Below are positions 21,956 to 31,213 of a stretch of DNA of 64,000 bases, in pieces. The notes beneath the pieces are model-generated. The model was not told the DNA's origin, searched no databases, and saw only the letters and a program-made list of their open reading frames with translations. Source of the DNA: Bacteroidota bacterium (lineage in GTDB: Bacteria > Bacteroidota > Bacteroidia > Bacteroidales > Cfx3-03); assembly GCA_013390605.1 (NCBI GenBank), contig JACAUB010000001.1, positions 3,956,675 through 4,020,674 of the forward strand. Direction: 5' to 3'. The stretch's first letter is position 1; every line of letters begins with the position of its first letter. Made by a program: the position numbers and the translations under genes.

Positions 21956-23512
21956 TTATTGTTGTATGCCTATATTCAATCTTTTAACTTTTTGATCTAT
22001 CGTATTTCCATAGAAATCTTTTTCTGCATTATTGGGCATTAACTTGCCGGAACCAACAGCAGGAGATGTTCTTTGAAGCATAAAACACTTTAACCGATCA
22101 AACCCTTCACCTTGATGATCAGGCAATGACTTAAACTGAGGATCATCAAGAATTGCTGCAGGATCTACAGGTCTGTTGTGTTGAACACCAAAATAGAGAT
22201 TATTCTCAAAAAAGTTTCGGGAACTCTCCTCAAACTTAAAGACTGCTGGCCCTTCAGAATAAAAAATATTATTGGCAAAATAGGTACTGTCAGGAAAACC
22301 ATTCCAGCTGGTCATTTGGATAATGGTAGTATCAATGATGTTAGAGGGTTTCTTAGGCATGTAGACGATATTGTTATAGATCTTGCTGTTGAAAGCAGTC
22401 CCGGCAACATGTATAATTGGAGAAAATATACCCGAACGGGTTAGGTTTGTTCGAAGGCCATCGTTCACACTGACGTTATATCGAACGATGGTTCCAACAT
22501 TTCCAACACTAAAGGGTAATTTTGATTTCCCATCGTTACAGATTAACAAAAATCCACCTTCGTTATCATGACTATAATTGTATTGTATGATGGTATTCTT
22601 ACAGTTCCAGTCCGAATCAAAACCTTGTCCATCCCAAGGGGCTTTATGATCACTTACTTCATTGTATTGAATGATCGTGTTATCACAACTCCATGGCCAG
22701 ATACCTGCAGCAGCCTCCGTATCAGGTAATAATCGTGAACAATTACGCATCACATTATATTCAATCAATACACCATCACAACCAATTGGAACAATACCAT
22801 CGCCCGGCACCTGATCGAGAATATTCTTTCTGATAACAACGTTCAGATTTGGATGCCAATTGGAACGAGCAGAATAACCATTAAAGATAATTCCATTACG
22901 TTGGCACCGTTGGATCTTACAGTTTTCGATCAACAGCCTATCAAAAGTAGAAGGTGTATTTCGTCCACTGTTCTTAATCAGAATGCCCGATCCCCCGCCC
23001 TGTTCTTTAACAAGGCTTCCATTTACATCATGAATAAACAGATTCAACAATTTAATATCATGTGCCACACCAAAATCATTAATGCTAACCAGAATACCCG
23101 ATAATCCTCTGATACTTTCAGGAGCCGTATTGGAAATTTCTAAATTTTGAATCGTTATATACTCACTATTGTTGATAGACACTGCTGCCTGACGAACACC
23201 ATTCCCTTGAATATGAGGACTTGTACCTTTTCCATATCGGTCAATTACAATTGGTGCATTTGGCGTTCCTTTTGCAATAAGCATCAACTGACCTTCCCAA
23301 ACCTGTCCGGCATGGAACAGAAGATGATCACCAGCAATCAACGTTTGTTGATTTATTTTTGAAAGTGTTTTCCAAGCTGTAGTAGTTGTTGTTCCTGTAT
23401 TCTGATCATCACCCTTAACCACATCTACATAATAATTTTTCTGAGCATGTAACGTGCCGATGAAAAGAGTCAATATTAAAGAATGTAAAAGCAAATAGCA
23501 CAAGGTCTTCAT
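21956..23512 (-). CDS. Secreted right-handed parallel beta-helix protein (possible polysaccharide lyase or glycosidase)
   Basis: The 518-residue protein has a signal peptide (ends LHAQ) followed by YYVDVVKGDDQNTGTT, the usual start of secreted beta-helix enzymes. Repeated coils follow with the pattern I-x-N-x-x-I/F (IQNLEISN, LLIENCKIQRC, VVIRKNILDQV, IIQYNEVSDH, IIQYNYSHDN, IYNNIVY, FANNIFY). The fold is shared by pectate lyases, GH28, GH141 and mannuronan epimerases, so the chemistry cannot be named from motifs. It is 31 bases upstream of the FGE-BNR gene and nine bases after the STN-type SusC gene, hence in one operon, and probably acts on the polysaccharide imported or sensed by this locus. 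Confidence 0.8.
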   Translation of the reverse strand: MKTLCYLLLHSLILTLFIGTLHAQKNYYVDVVKGDDQNTGTTTTTAWKTLSKINQQTLIAGDHLLFHAGQVWEGQLMLIAKGTPNAPIVIDRYGKGTSPHIQGNGVRQAAVSINNSEYITIQNLEISNTAPESIRGLSGILVSINDFGVAHDIKLLNLFIHDVNGSLVKEQGGGSGILIKNSGRNTPSTFDRLLIENCKIQRCQRNGIIFNGYSARSNWHPNLNVVIRKNILDQVPGDGIVPIGCDGVLIEYNVMRNCSRLLPDTEAAAGIWPWSCDNTIIQYNEVSDHKAPWDGQGFDSDWNCKNTIIQYNYSHDNEGGFLLICNDGKSKLPFSVGNVGTIVRYNVSVNDGLRTNLTRSGIFSPIIHVAGTAFNSKIYNNIVYMPKKPSNIIDTTIIQMTSWNGFPDSTYFANNIFYSEGPAVFKFEESSRNFFENNLYFGVQHNRPVDPAAILDDPQFKSLPDHQGEGFDRLKCFMLQRTSPAVGSGKLMPNNAEKDFYGNTIDQKVKRLNIGIQQ

Positions 23513-23521
23513 GATAATACG

Positions 23522-26500
23522 TTAAAGGTTTACACTTAATCCTACAGATAAAACTTTAGACAATGGATAAACATTCCCGCCCCAACCTCCATCAATTGTT
23601 TCAGGATCAAATATTGTCGAAAGTCTTGTCCATGTCCAGATATTTTCGCCCGAAACATAAATTCTGCATTTCTTTAGACCTATCTTTTTGGAAACGACTT
23701 GTGGCAATGTATATCCTAACTGCAGATTTTTAAAGCGAATATAAGCTGCATTTTGAAGATATCTTGTTTGAATTTGTTGATTTTTACCATTAAATAAAGG
23801 ACGAGGATAATATGAATTCAAATTAAGTCCTAATGGATGATTAGGATCGTCTCTGAAGTAATCGGTTTGTTCTTTCAAACCAGTAGACCAATAAACACCC
23901 TGCCCAGATGCTCCCCAAAAATAATAACTGTTTTGAAAATAATCTCTCTTTAAAACTCCCTGCAGAAATATCCTGAAATCAAACCCTTTCCAATCAGCTC
24001 TCAAATCAATTCCAAAAGAGTAACGGGGAGTGCTGTTTCCAATAATACTTAAGTCGCCATGATTTCCGGTAGTTGACGATCCTGCATCAATTTTGCCATC
24101 ACCATTGAGGTCTTTAAACATGATATCACCAGCCTTCCAGCTGCTACCCAAAGCCGTTTGTCCTCCATTAGGCAAACTGGCTAAATGAGCATCCATTTCA
24201 GCTTGTGTTTTTGCTATGCCAATTGTGGTATATCCCCATATCTCACCGATTTTTTGTCCAGCATAATAGGTGCTCAGATTACCCGCAGGATTTGGATAGT
24301 TCGTAATTTCGGTTTGGGAGTCAGAAAACATCAACTTTGCGCTATATCCCAACCCGTTTTTTAGTCGATCTTGCCAGGCTATCGTTAATTCAAAGCCATA
24401 GGTCTTCAAGTCAGTATTATTGGTAGTGGGAACAGGTGTACCCAATATAGCAGGTAACTCGGGAGCATTACCAATCATATCATTGGTATTCCGTACAAAA
24501 TAGTCAAACGTTGAAGTGAGTTGGTTTTTCAAAAAGCCCAAATCAATTCCCAGATCATTTGTTTTCACTCGCTCCCATGTTAAAGAAGAGCTGATAATTC
24601 CGGGAGCAACTGACGTATTGAGTTGTATTCCATTTACTAACCAACTTGAATTTCCATTTCCAATCTGCATTGTATTATAAGTAGGATACCAATTTCTGGT
24701 ATTCTGATTACCCAACTGACCATACGAATAGCGTATCTTTACATTATTTACTACTTGTTTTAGCCGATTCCAAAGAGGTTCTTTCGACAGAGTCCAACCC
24801 AACGATACCGAAGGAAAAAGGTTCCAACGTTGACCTGATCGATACCTTGAAGTACCATCATAACGGAGATTTGTCTCAATCAGATAACGTCCTTCATAAT
24901 CATAATTTAGTCGACTGAAAAATCCGGCAGTTGCCCAATTTTGATATTGACCTCCTACTCTGGGGCTAACTACCTTTCCGTCATTATCAGTGCCTGAGGT
25001 GACATCAATGACGGGAGTTGACGCAACCATCACTCCATTCCGTTCAGCATAAAGTGATCGATACTTATTCAATTCAGATTGATAACCAATCATTATTTTA
25101 TAATGATTTTTCTCTACCGCACCGGTATATTCACTATAAAAATTTGGGTTGAAATAATTCGTTCGCAAAGCTTCCTCATGGACAGATGAGGAGGCATTAA
25201 AGATAACAGGGCTTCCATTTACATCATGATTATATGTCTTCTCCACATCCCAATGTCGGAAATAATCTTCTGTCTTATAGTTAAAGTTGGTAAATATCTT
25301 CCACCCTTTTATGGGCTCAACAGTTATTTTAAGTTGTTGGTAGATCCAGTCATCTTGCATTCTATCTCGTCCACCATCCCTGAGAGCCAGAGCCTGGGAA
25401 GGAGAAGAATACAGATACCCATTAGGATCATAAAGTGGTAGTATCGGCCAACCCTGACGGGCTAATTCAGAATTAAAATTATTGCTCAAAGCGGCAGGAC
25501 GAACATAATCTTCTCTGGTGAACCGTACGCTATATAAAACAGAAGCCCAATTTGTAATCTGAGTATTAATTTTAGCAGTTGTCGTATATCGCTGATAATT
25601 ATCGCTACTTAGCTTCATCAATCCTTCCTGGTTCAGATAGTCACCCGATAAATAATATGTGATATCATCCGTACCTCCATTTATATTTATAGCATGTTCT
25701 TGTGAGGGTGCTGCGTTTTTATACACTGCCTTAAACCAATCTACATTGTCGTTTCCGTATATGTAACCATCTGCCCAATACTGAGGGTTTGAAGGGTTCG
25801 GAATCGTAGTTTTGTTTCCTAGTTTTCCTGACTGAAAATCAAGAATACGTTGTACTCTTTCAGGACTAAAAAAGTCGCCATTTCCACTATTTTTATTGGC
25901 GTCATTAAAGAAAAGTGCAAAAGTGTATGAGTCCATCATTTTCGGTAATAATGTCGCCTTACACCAACGGAAATTGTTATTATAGGTCACTCTGGCTCTG
26001 CCCGTCTGCCCTTTTTTTGTGGTAACCAGAATAACCCCAAAAGGAGCTCGTGAACCATAGATTGATGACGCCGCTGCATCTTTCAGTACAGAAATATTAT
26101 CAATATCCTGAGGATTGATGGTATTTATATCTCCTTCCATTCCATCTATCAAGATGAGTGGGCCACCTGTAGATCCTTGTCCGATTGTTGCAATACCTCT
26201 AATATTCATTGAGGGTCTGTTTTCTAAACTTCCCCCTAACTGACCACTTTGTGTTATATTCAATCCGGGAACCATTCCCTCTAGTGCTTGTCCTATATTG
26301 ACTACCGGTCTTGCCTCCAATGTTCTGCCACTTACCGTGGAAATGGACCCGGTAACATTACCTCGCATTTGCATTCCAAATCCCACAATAACAATTTGTT
26401 GCAATGATTGAAATTTTTCAGCTAAGGTGACATTAATGATACTCTTCTCATGAACAGAAACCTCAGCGGGTTCGTACCCCATGTACGAAAATTGCAAAAC

Positions 26501-26953
26501 ATTATTAGGCCCAGGTATATCAATAGTATACATTCCTTTCTCATCAGTTCTGGTAACTTGTTGTGTCCCTTTCAATGCAACATTAACATCAACAAGGGCT
26601 TGCCCATTACTTTCGGTTACCCTCCCCATCACCCTCTTTTTTTTAATCCGGTCCGGGACAATAATAATCAGATTCTTTTCTGCTATTTTGTAATTAAGCT
26701 GGCTATTAGCCAACAGCTTTGACATCACCTCTTCAATAGAAGCATTGACAGTTATAATATTAACTTTCTTCTTCAAACTGGAGAAATCGTCACTAAAAAA
26801 GAAACGATATTCGCTAATACTTTCGATAGTACCGAATGCTTCGCGTAAAGCCACATCATGAAGGTTTAGGTTTATCTTGGCAGATTGCCCATACCCGCTT
26901 AATGTAACGAACTGAAATATACAAATAACAACTAATTTTAAAAGTGTTTTCAT
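23522..26953 (-). CDS. SusC-family TonB-dependent transducer with N-terminal STN signalling domain
   Basis: The 1143-residue protein has a signal peptide (ends GYGQS), a secretin/TonB N-terminal short domain (about 25-100: LHDVALREAFGTIESIS), a carboxypeptidase-regulatory domain (RVTESNGQALVDVNVALKG), the SusC plug (GPLILIDGMEGD, SVLKDAAASSIYGSRAPFGVILVTTKKG) and a 22-strand barrel ending VLSVGLSVNL. The STN domain signals to an anti-sigma factor, and the FecR and ECF sigma genes lie directly upstream. No SusD partner follows. It is closely similar along the plug and barrel to the SusC encoded at 31214-34573, which has a SusD but lacks an STN domain, so the two arose by duplication and probably recognise related ligands. 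Confidence 0.95.
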   Translation of the reverse strand: MKTLLKLVVICIFQFVTLSGYGQSAKINLNLHDVALREAFGTIESISEYRFFFSDDFSSLKKKVNIITVNASIEEVMSKLLANSQLNYKIAEKNLIIIVPDRIKKKRVMGRVTESNGQALVDVNVALKGTQQVTRTDEKGMYTIDIPGPNNVLQFSYMGYEPAEVSVHEKSIINVTLAEKFQSLQQIVIVGFGMQMRGNVTGSISTVSGRTLEARPVVNIGQALEGMVPGLNITQSGQLGGSLENRPSMNIRGIATIGQGSTGGPLILIDGMEGDINTINPQDIDNISVLKDAAASSIYGSRAPFGVILVTTKKGQTGRARVTYNNNFRWCKATLLPKMMDSYTFALFFNDANKNSGNGDFFSPERVQRILDFQSGKLGNKTTIPNPSNPQYWADGYIYGNDNVDWFKAVYKNAAPSQEHAININGGTDDITYYLSGDYLNQEGLMKLSSDNYQRYTTTAKINTQITNWASVLYSVRFTREDYVRPAALSNNFNSELARQGWPILPLYDPNGYLYSSPSQALALRDGGRDRMQDDWIYQQLKITVEPIKGWKIFTNFNYKTEDYFRHWDVEKTYNHDVNGSPVIFNASSSVHEEALRTNYFNPNFYSEYTGAVEKNHYKIMIGYQSELNKYRSLYAERNGVMVASTPVIDVTSGTDNDGKVVSPRVGGQYQNWATAGFFSRLNYDYEGRYLIETNLRYDGTSRYRSGQRWNLFPSVSLGWTLSKEPLWNRLKQVVNNVKIRYSYGQLGNQNTRNWYPTYNTMQIGNGNSSWLVNGIQLNTSVAPGIISSSLTWERVKTNDLGIDLGFLKNQLTSTFDYFVRNTNDMIGNAPELPAILGTPVPTTNNTDLKTYGFELTIAWQDRLKNGLGYSAKLMFSDSQTEITNYPNPAGNLSTYYAGQKIGEIWGYTTIGIAKTQAEMDAHLASLPNGGQTALGSSWKAGDIMFKDLNGDGKIDAGSSTTGNHGDLSIIGNSTPRYSFGIDLRADWKGFDFRIFLQGVLKRDYFQNSYYFWGASGQGVYWSTGLKEQTDYFRDDPNHPLGLNLNSYYPRPLFNGKNQQIQTRYLQNAAYIRFKNLQLGYTLPQVVSKKIGLKKCRIYVSGENIWTWTRLSTIFDPETIDGGWGGNVYPLSKVLSVGLSVNL

Positions 26954-27141
26954 TACACCATCTCGTTCATGAATAAGACTATTGATAAACAGATCATTAG
27001 ATTAATGGTTTAGAAAAGAATGCAAACCGAAAAGCTTAGATCAGAAGCGAGAAAGCTAGAAACGCAAAATTAATAAAAAGGTATTATTGGAATAGGTAAA
27101 AATATTTCGCATTGGCGTTGTTCTGATTAAACTTAAATTAA

Positions 27142-28323
27142 TTATTCATTGTAAACACGACCATACATGGTCATAAATTGTTTGTTAAATTTCAGGTTTG
27201 CAGTCTTCCCTTCTATTGAGAATAATATAGGAGAAGAAAGACTTACAGCTTTAAATACTTGCTCAATGGATTCATCTTCAAGGGTACCCGAAAAACGAAA
27301 ATGCCTAAGCCGTTCGTTTTCGAAATTAATTTTAATATCATATTTACGTTCAAGCTTAATAGCTAATGTTCCTAACTCTTCGCCCTTTATAATCCATCGC
27401 TTTCCCTTCCATGAAATGAACGGACGTAAATCAACATTTTTCTCAAAAGAGATATTTGCAGAGTGTGATACATCAAGATCGGCTTCCCGAATTAAAGCAT
27501 CATATGGGGTATCCTCACCTAGAGGTTCTTTTATAAGTTTTTCAATGTTATCCTCTTTGTAGATCAACCGCTCTTTAGGATTCAGAAAACCGATATTGGC
27601 AATCTTCTTAAGATCACGTTTATCAGTATGAATTTGTTCAATTTTAACTTTCCCTTCAACCAGAGCAGTCTCTATAACGCCTTCCATTGGGTAAGCCTTT
27701 ACATTAAATTGTGTACCTAATGCTTTTATTGCTAATGATCCGGCCCTGACAACAAAGCTCTTTTCTTTATTTTTAGAAACGGTAAAGTAGCCCTCTCCTT
27801 CTAACCAGACTTCACGATTTTTTACACCAAAGTTAGAATAGTATCTTATTTTACTACCCGCATTTAACATAACAATTGATCGGTCGGGAAGTAATACCTG
27901 AGTCCTTGAACCCAGTGGTGCTGCAATTTCTTGAAATGCAGCTAATGAAGAGGCGCTCCTATTTGAATAGATGTAGTTAGCAATAAACCCTAATCCAAAA
28001 GAAACGATAATAATTGCGGCGATACGCAAGAAACTGTAGCTAATTTTAAACCGATTAAGTTTTACAGGTTCATCTTCGTCTTGTTTATTATTTAGGTCAT
28101 TAACCTTTTGTTCAAATCTATTGAATGCCCCTCTCGCATCAAACGCTTTTGGGTTTGATATGGCCATCGATGATAACCAAACCTGACTATATTCGTTTAA
28201 ATAAGTCACATTCCGATCATCTTCTTCAAGCCAACTATTGAGTCTTGCATACTCTTCTTCATTCAGATTTCCTGAAAGATATCCAGCTATTAGCTCATTA
28301 TATTTTTCTCTTTCAATCTCCAT
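27142..28323 (-). CDS. FecR-family anti-sigma factor
   Basis: From the ATG at 28323 the product has 393 residues; a GTG five codons upstream is the only alternative. The cytoplasmic N-terminus (YLSGNLNEEEYARLNSWLEE) is the sigma-binding part, one membrane helix follows (about residues 95-117, RIAAIIIVSFGLGFIANYIY), then the periplasmic FecR domain (LPDRSIVMLNAGSKIRYY; VKALGTQFNV-like block) and a C-terminal DUF4974 domain (LAIKLERKYDIKINFEN) that contacts the STN domain. An insert of about 60 residues between the FecR and DUF4974 domains is longer than usual. It sits between the ECF sigma gene (53 bases upstream) and the STN-SusC gene and holds the sigma factor inactive until ligand binds the receptor. 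Confidence 0.95.
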   Translation of the reverse strand: MEIEREKYNELIAGYLSGNLNEEEYARLNSWLEEDDRNVTYLNEYSQVWLSSMAISNPKAFDARGAFNRFEQKVNDLNNKQDEDEPVKLNRFKISYSFLRIAAIIIVSFGLGFIANYIYSNRSASSLAAFQEIAAPLGSRTQVLLPDRSIVMLNAGSKIRYYSNFGVKNREVWLEGEGYFTVSKNKEKSFVVRAGSLAIKALGTQFNVKAYPMEGVIETALVEGKVKIEQIHTDKRDLKKIANIGFLNPKERLIYKEDNIEKLIKEPLGEDTPYDALIREADLDVSHSANISFEKNVDLRPFISWKGKRWIIKGEELGTLAIKLERKYDIKINFENERLRHFRFSGTLEDESIEQVFKAVSLSSPILFSIEGKTANLKFNKQFMTMYGRVYNE

Positions 28324-28376
28324 TCTCAATATACTCACTATTTATAGACAATAAAAACAATCGTTAGGGTGAAACC

Positions 28377-28970
28377 TTATTTAAAAAACATAAAAAAACT
28401 AATGATAAACACCAGATAGTCCTTTAAACTTACCCTCAATTTTGATAAAGCAATCTTCATATGTGTCTTTACAGTATTAACTGAAACATTAAGCCGTTCG
28501 GCAATTTCATCATATTTCAACTCTTCATCTCTACTCAACAAGAATACCTGTCGACATTGTTCAGGTAAACTATCAATAGATTTTTTAATTAACGAGGTGA
28601 GTTCGTTGGTTAGTAATCCACCCATTGGATATTCTTCAACCAATGAGTTTTGAATCATTCTTTCTGCTATCTTCTGCTTAAAACGTTGTTCGGCTTTAGA
28701 ATGTAGATCATAATTAATACATCTGTTTTTTACTGCACGAATAAGATAGGCCGATAAAGAGGTATTGATTATGATCGACTCTCGTTTTTCCCATAAGGCG
28801 AAAAAAACATCACTAACAATCTCCTCTGCAACTTGCTTTTCCTTAACAAATTCGATTGCTACATAACACAAATAATTGTAGTAGTCATTAAATAATTGTT
28901 CAAATGTAATCAGACTTCCTTTTCTGATTCCATCCTCAATATTTGTCTGATTTTCTATCAACTGTTTCAT
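28377..28970 (-). CDS. ECF-type RNA polymerase sigma factor
   Basis: The 197-residue protein has sigma region 2 (FEQLFNDYYNYLCYVAIEFVK, EEIVSDVFFALWEKR) and region 4 with its HTH (LPEQCRQVFLLSRDEELKYDEIA, NVSVNTVKTHMKIALSKLR). It ends in a hydrophobic run of about a dozen residues (LVFIISFFMFF), which may help hold it at the membrane. With FecR and the STN-SusC it forms a cell-surface signalling chain that turns on its own operon and perhaps the neighbouring SusCD/sulfatase genes when the glycan is present. A terminator at 29106-29141 isolates it from the SusCD unit upstream. Confidence 0.95.
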   Translation of the reverse strand: MKQLIENQTNIEDGIRKGSLITFEQLFNDYYNYLCYVAIEFVKEKQVAEEIVSDVFFALWEKRESIIINTSLSAYLIRAVKNRCINYDLHSKAEQRFKQKIAERMIQNSLVEEYPMGGLLTNELTSLIKKSIDSLPEQCRQVFLLSRDEELKYDEIAERLNVSVNTVKTHMKIALSKLRVSLKDYLVFIISFFMFFK

Positions 28971-29105
28971 CCTTTATTTTACGTAACAAATATACCTTTT
29001 TCATTGAACCGGTCTGCAAACCCTATACGACTATTCGCATATAAACTAAAATAATCTTCAACGATAAGCCATTACATATTGCTTACAGTATGATCGCTAC
29101 ATGAC

Positions 29106-29141
29106 AAAACGAGGCAGCCTCAATTGAGACTGCCTCGTTTT
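29106..29141 (-). terminator. Strong terminator after the SusD gene
   Basis: A perfect 12-bp stem with four A-T closing pairs (29106-29117 with 29130-29141) lies 65 bases past the SusD stop in the direction of transcription. T-runs occur on both strands, so it may work both ways. It separates SusC/SusD from the sigma-factor operon. Confidence 0.8.
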
Positions 29142-29206
29142 ATTACTGTTTCTAATTTATTATTTCCAAAAAAAATGATAATAGATTAAACCTATTTTAG
29201 TATAAT

Positions 29207-31213
29207 CTAGAAACCAATTGGCGCGGCATTAGGTGTTAAAGGCCAACCCGGATTCTGATAAATAGGTGATTTACTTAAATCAGTTCCATCCGTTGTTAAC
29301 ATAAAATGCTGAATGGCTATTGGATTCAGATAATGAGCCATTGTCCATTTTAAGCCATTGTAGGCTAATGAAGTAGTGGTTTTTTCAAAAGGACGGAGAT
29401 ACAAACTCAATGTTGGAGCTGACACAGTACTCTTATCTCCAATACCATAAGTTAAAGCAGAGGCCTTATACCATTTTTGCATTGGGCCCCAAAGTTTAAA
29501 TCCTTCTATGTGGTAAGGAGTTGAAATAAGTTGATCCATAGCTCTCCATCTACGAAGATCCATTTGACGAAGACCTTCTGCCATCAATTCACAACGACGT
29601 TCCCGACGGATATTATATAATACTTTATCAACCATAGTTCCGGCTGAGTATACCCCCCAGTCATTAGCTGCTTCTTTTGAAAGATCGGTAGCATCTATGG
29701 TTTTCTGATAGTTAGGATCAACACCAGCTCTTGTTCTGATAGCACGCCAGTATACTTGAGCAGTAGCATCCAGATTTCCATTTTTCTCATAACAGGCTTC
29801 CATGTAGTTTAGATAAGCTTCAACGGCTCTAAATACTATAGATCCTGTATAGCCTGCGCCATTACCACATTGTGCAGCATCATAATTCAGTCCCTTTCTT
29901 ATGGTGTAACCCGTAGAATATTTTTGTTCCCATGAGGAATTAAGAATATCAGGAATTGGTTCAACAGCAGTAGCATGATCACCTAAGATAGAAGGATAAA
30001 GAACATTTATTTGTTTAGGTTCTTTTAAGAATAGCCATAGACGTCCATCTCTGTTTTTACGAACCAATGTCAGTGAATCATCACCTGCATAACCGGAACC
30101 TGCAGCATAGATAGGCAATCCATTTGCCATAACAAATCCATCAACCATACCTCTGGTAAGACCCACTGCATCATTACCTAGTTGTGCATAAACGGGCACA
30201 TTATGAACAATCCCAAGCCCCTTGTCATATTGTCTCCATAACAGCACTTCGCTATATTTCGACATATCGACATCACTAAACATACTGAAATATGGGTTTA
30301 CAGCATCCCCGGTTGTTTGTTGGAGAACCTGATTATTTGTAACAAGTGGTGTAGCATCAGCAACAGCCTTTCCTGCATCCATCGCTTGTGTAAGGAAGTA
30401 ATCAATTTCAGTATCAATTGTTCCACTTGGGAATTTGTAACTGGCATTGTAGTCTTTGGTTGCGCCTGGCCAATTTGGTCCGTTTGGAACAAATGCAGTT
30501 CCTTTAAAATACTTTAACCAGGTTCCTTCATAAAGCGCTACACGTGATTTCAGTAACTGAGCACAAGCCTTTGATAATCTGTTTTTCTTACCATCAGGAG
30601 CTGTTGATTTCAGAAGAAGAGTAGCTGAGTCAAGATCCGAGATAATAAAACGAGCCACTTCATTTTGAGGAGCACGTTTACTGGCAGCAATCAAAGGCTC
30701 TTTTTGATCAGGGAAAGTTTTCTTTATGATAGGGAAATCTCCCAGAGCCTGTAGTTTAGTGAAATAAACAAAGGCTCTAATCAGATACATTTCACCAATG
30801 TAATGCTTGATATTATCAGTGCTACCAGAAATAGTACCTGCTTTTAATCGAGGCAATACGGTCTGTAAAAAGTAGTTACATTGATAAATACTGGTAAATG
30901 ACCAATCACCGCCTGTCTGGCCTGTTTTCCATTGACCCGGAACGAAACGGTTATCATAGTTCGGATTAATTTGGTTATCGGTATTTCCATCAATTCCAAA
31001 GGTTCCAAAGCTCCAGTTTCCATGAGTTGGAAATACACTATATTGATTGATTGCATAAGAAGCTAACTGCGACTCTTCATTCAAATAATTGTCGGGAGTT
31101 ATATTTGATAAGGGCTGTCTGTCTAAAAAGTCCTTCTTACAAGAAGAGAGAATTAGCAGGGTAATAGCACATATCAACAATGATATATTTTTTACTTTCA
31201 TCTTTTTAAACAT
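29207..31213 (-). CDS. SusD/RagB-family glycan-binding lipoprotein
   Basis: The 668-residue protein is a lipoprotein (LILSSC, then KKDFLDRQPLSNITPDNY) with the SusD blocks IGEMYLIRAFVYFTKLQALGDFPI, LLKSRVALYEGTWLKY, NIRRERRCELMAEGLRQMDLRRW and a terminal NPGWPLTPN. It is longer than the first SusD in the window, mostly through loops in the middle, a class that often binds larger or charged glycans. Its ATG directly follows the stop of the SusC gene; a second ATG four codons downstream (31201) gives an equally good signal peptide. It pairs with the SusC at 31214-34573. Confidence 0.96.
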   Translation of the reverse strand: MFKKMKVKNISLLICAITLLILSSCKKDFLDRQPLSNITPDNYLNEESQLASYAINQYSVFPTHGNWSFGTFGIDGNTDNQINPNYDNRFVPGQWKTGQTGGDWSFTSIYQCNYFLQTVLPRLKAGTISGSTDNIKHYIGEMYLIRAFVYFTKLQALGDFPIIKKTFPDQKEPLIAASKRAPQNEVARFIISDLDSATLLLKSTAPDGKKNRLSKACAQLLKSRVALYEGTWLKYFKGTAFVPNGPNWPGATKDYNASYKFPSGTIDTEIDYFLTQAMDAGKAVADATPLVTNNQVLQQTTGDAVNPYFSMFSDVDMSKYSEVLLWRQYDKGLGIVHNVPVYAQLGNDAVGLTRGMVDGFVMANGLPIYAAGSGYAGDDSLTLVRKNRDGRLWLFLKEPKQINVLYPSILGDHATAVEPIPDILNSSWEQKYSTGYTIRKGLNYDAAQCGNGAGYTGSIVFRAVEAYLNYMEACYEKNGNLDATAQVYWRAIRTRAGVDPNYQKTIDATDLSKEAANDWGVYSAGTMVDKVLYNIRRERRCELMAEGLRQMDLRRWRAMDQLISTPYHIEGFKLWGPMQKWYKASALTYGIGDKSTVSAPTLSLYLRPFEKTTTSLAYNGLKWTMAHYLNPIAIQHFMLTTDGTDLSKSPIYQNPGWPLTPNAAPIGF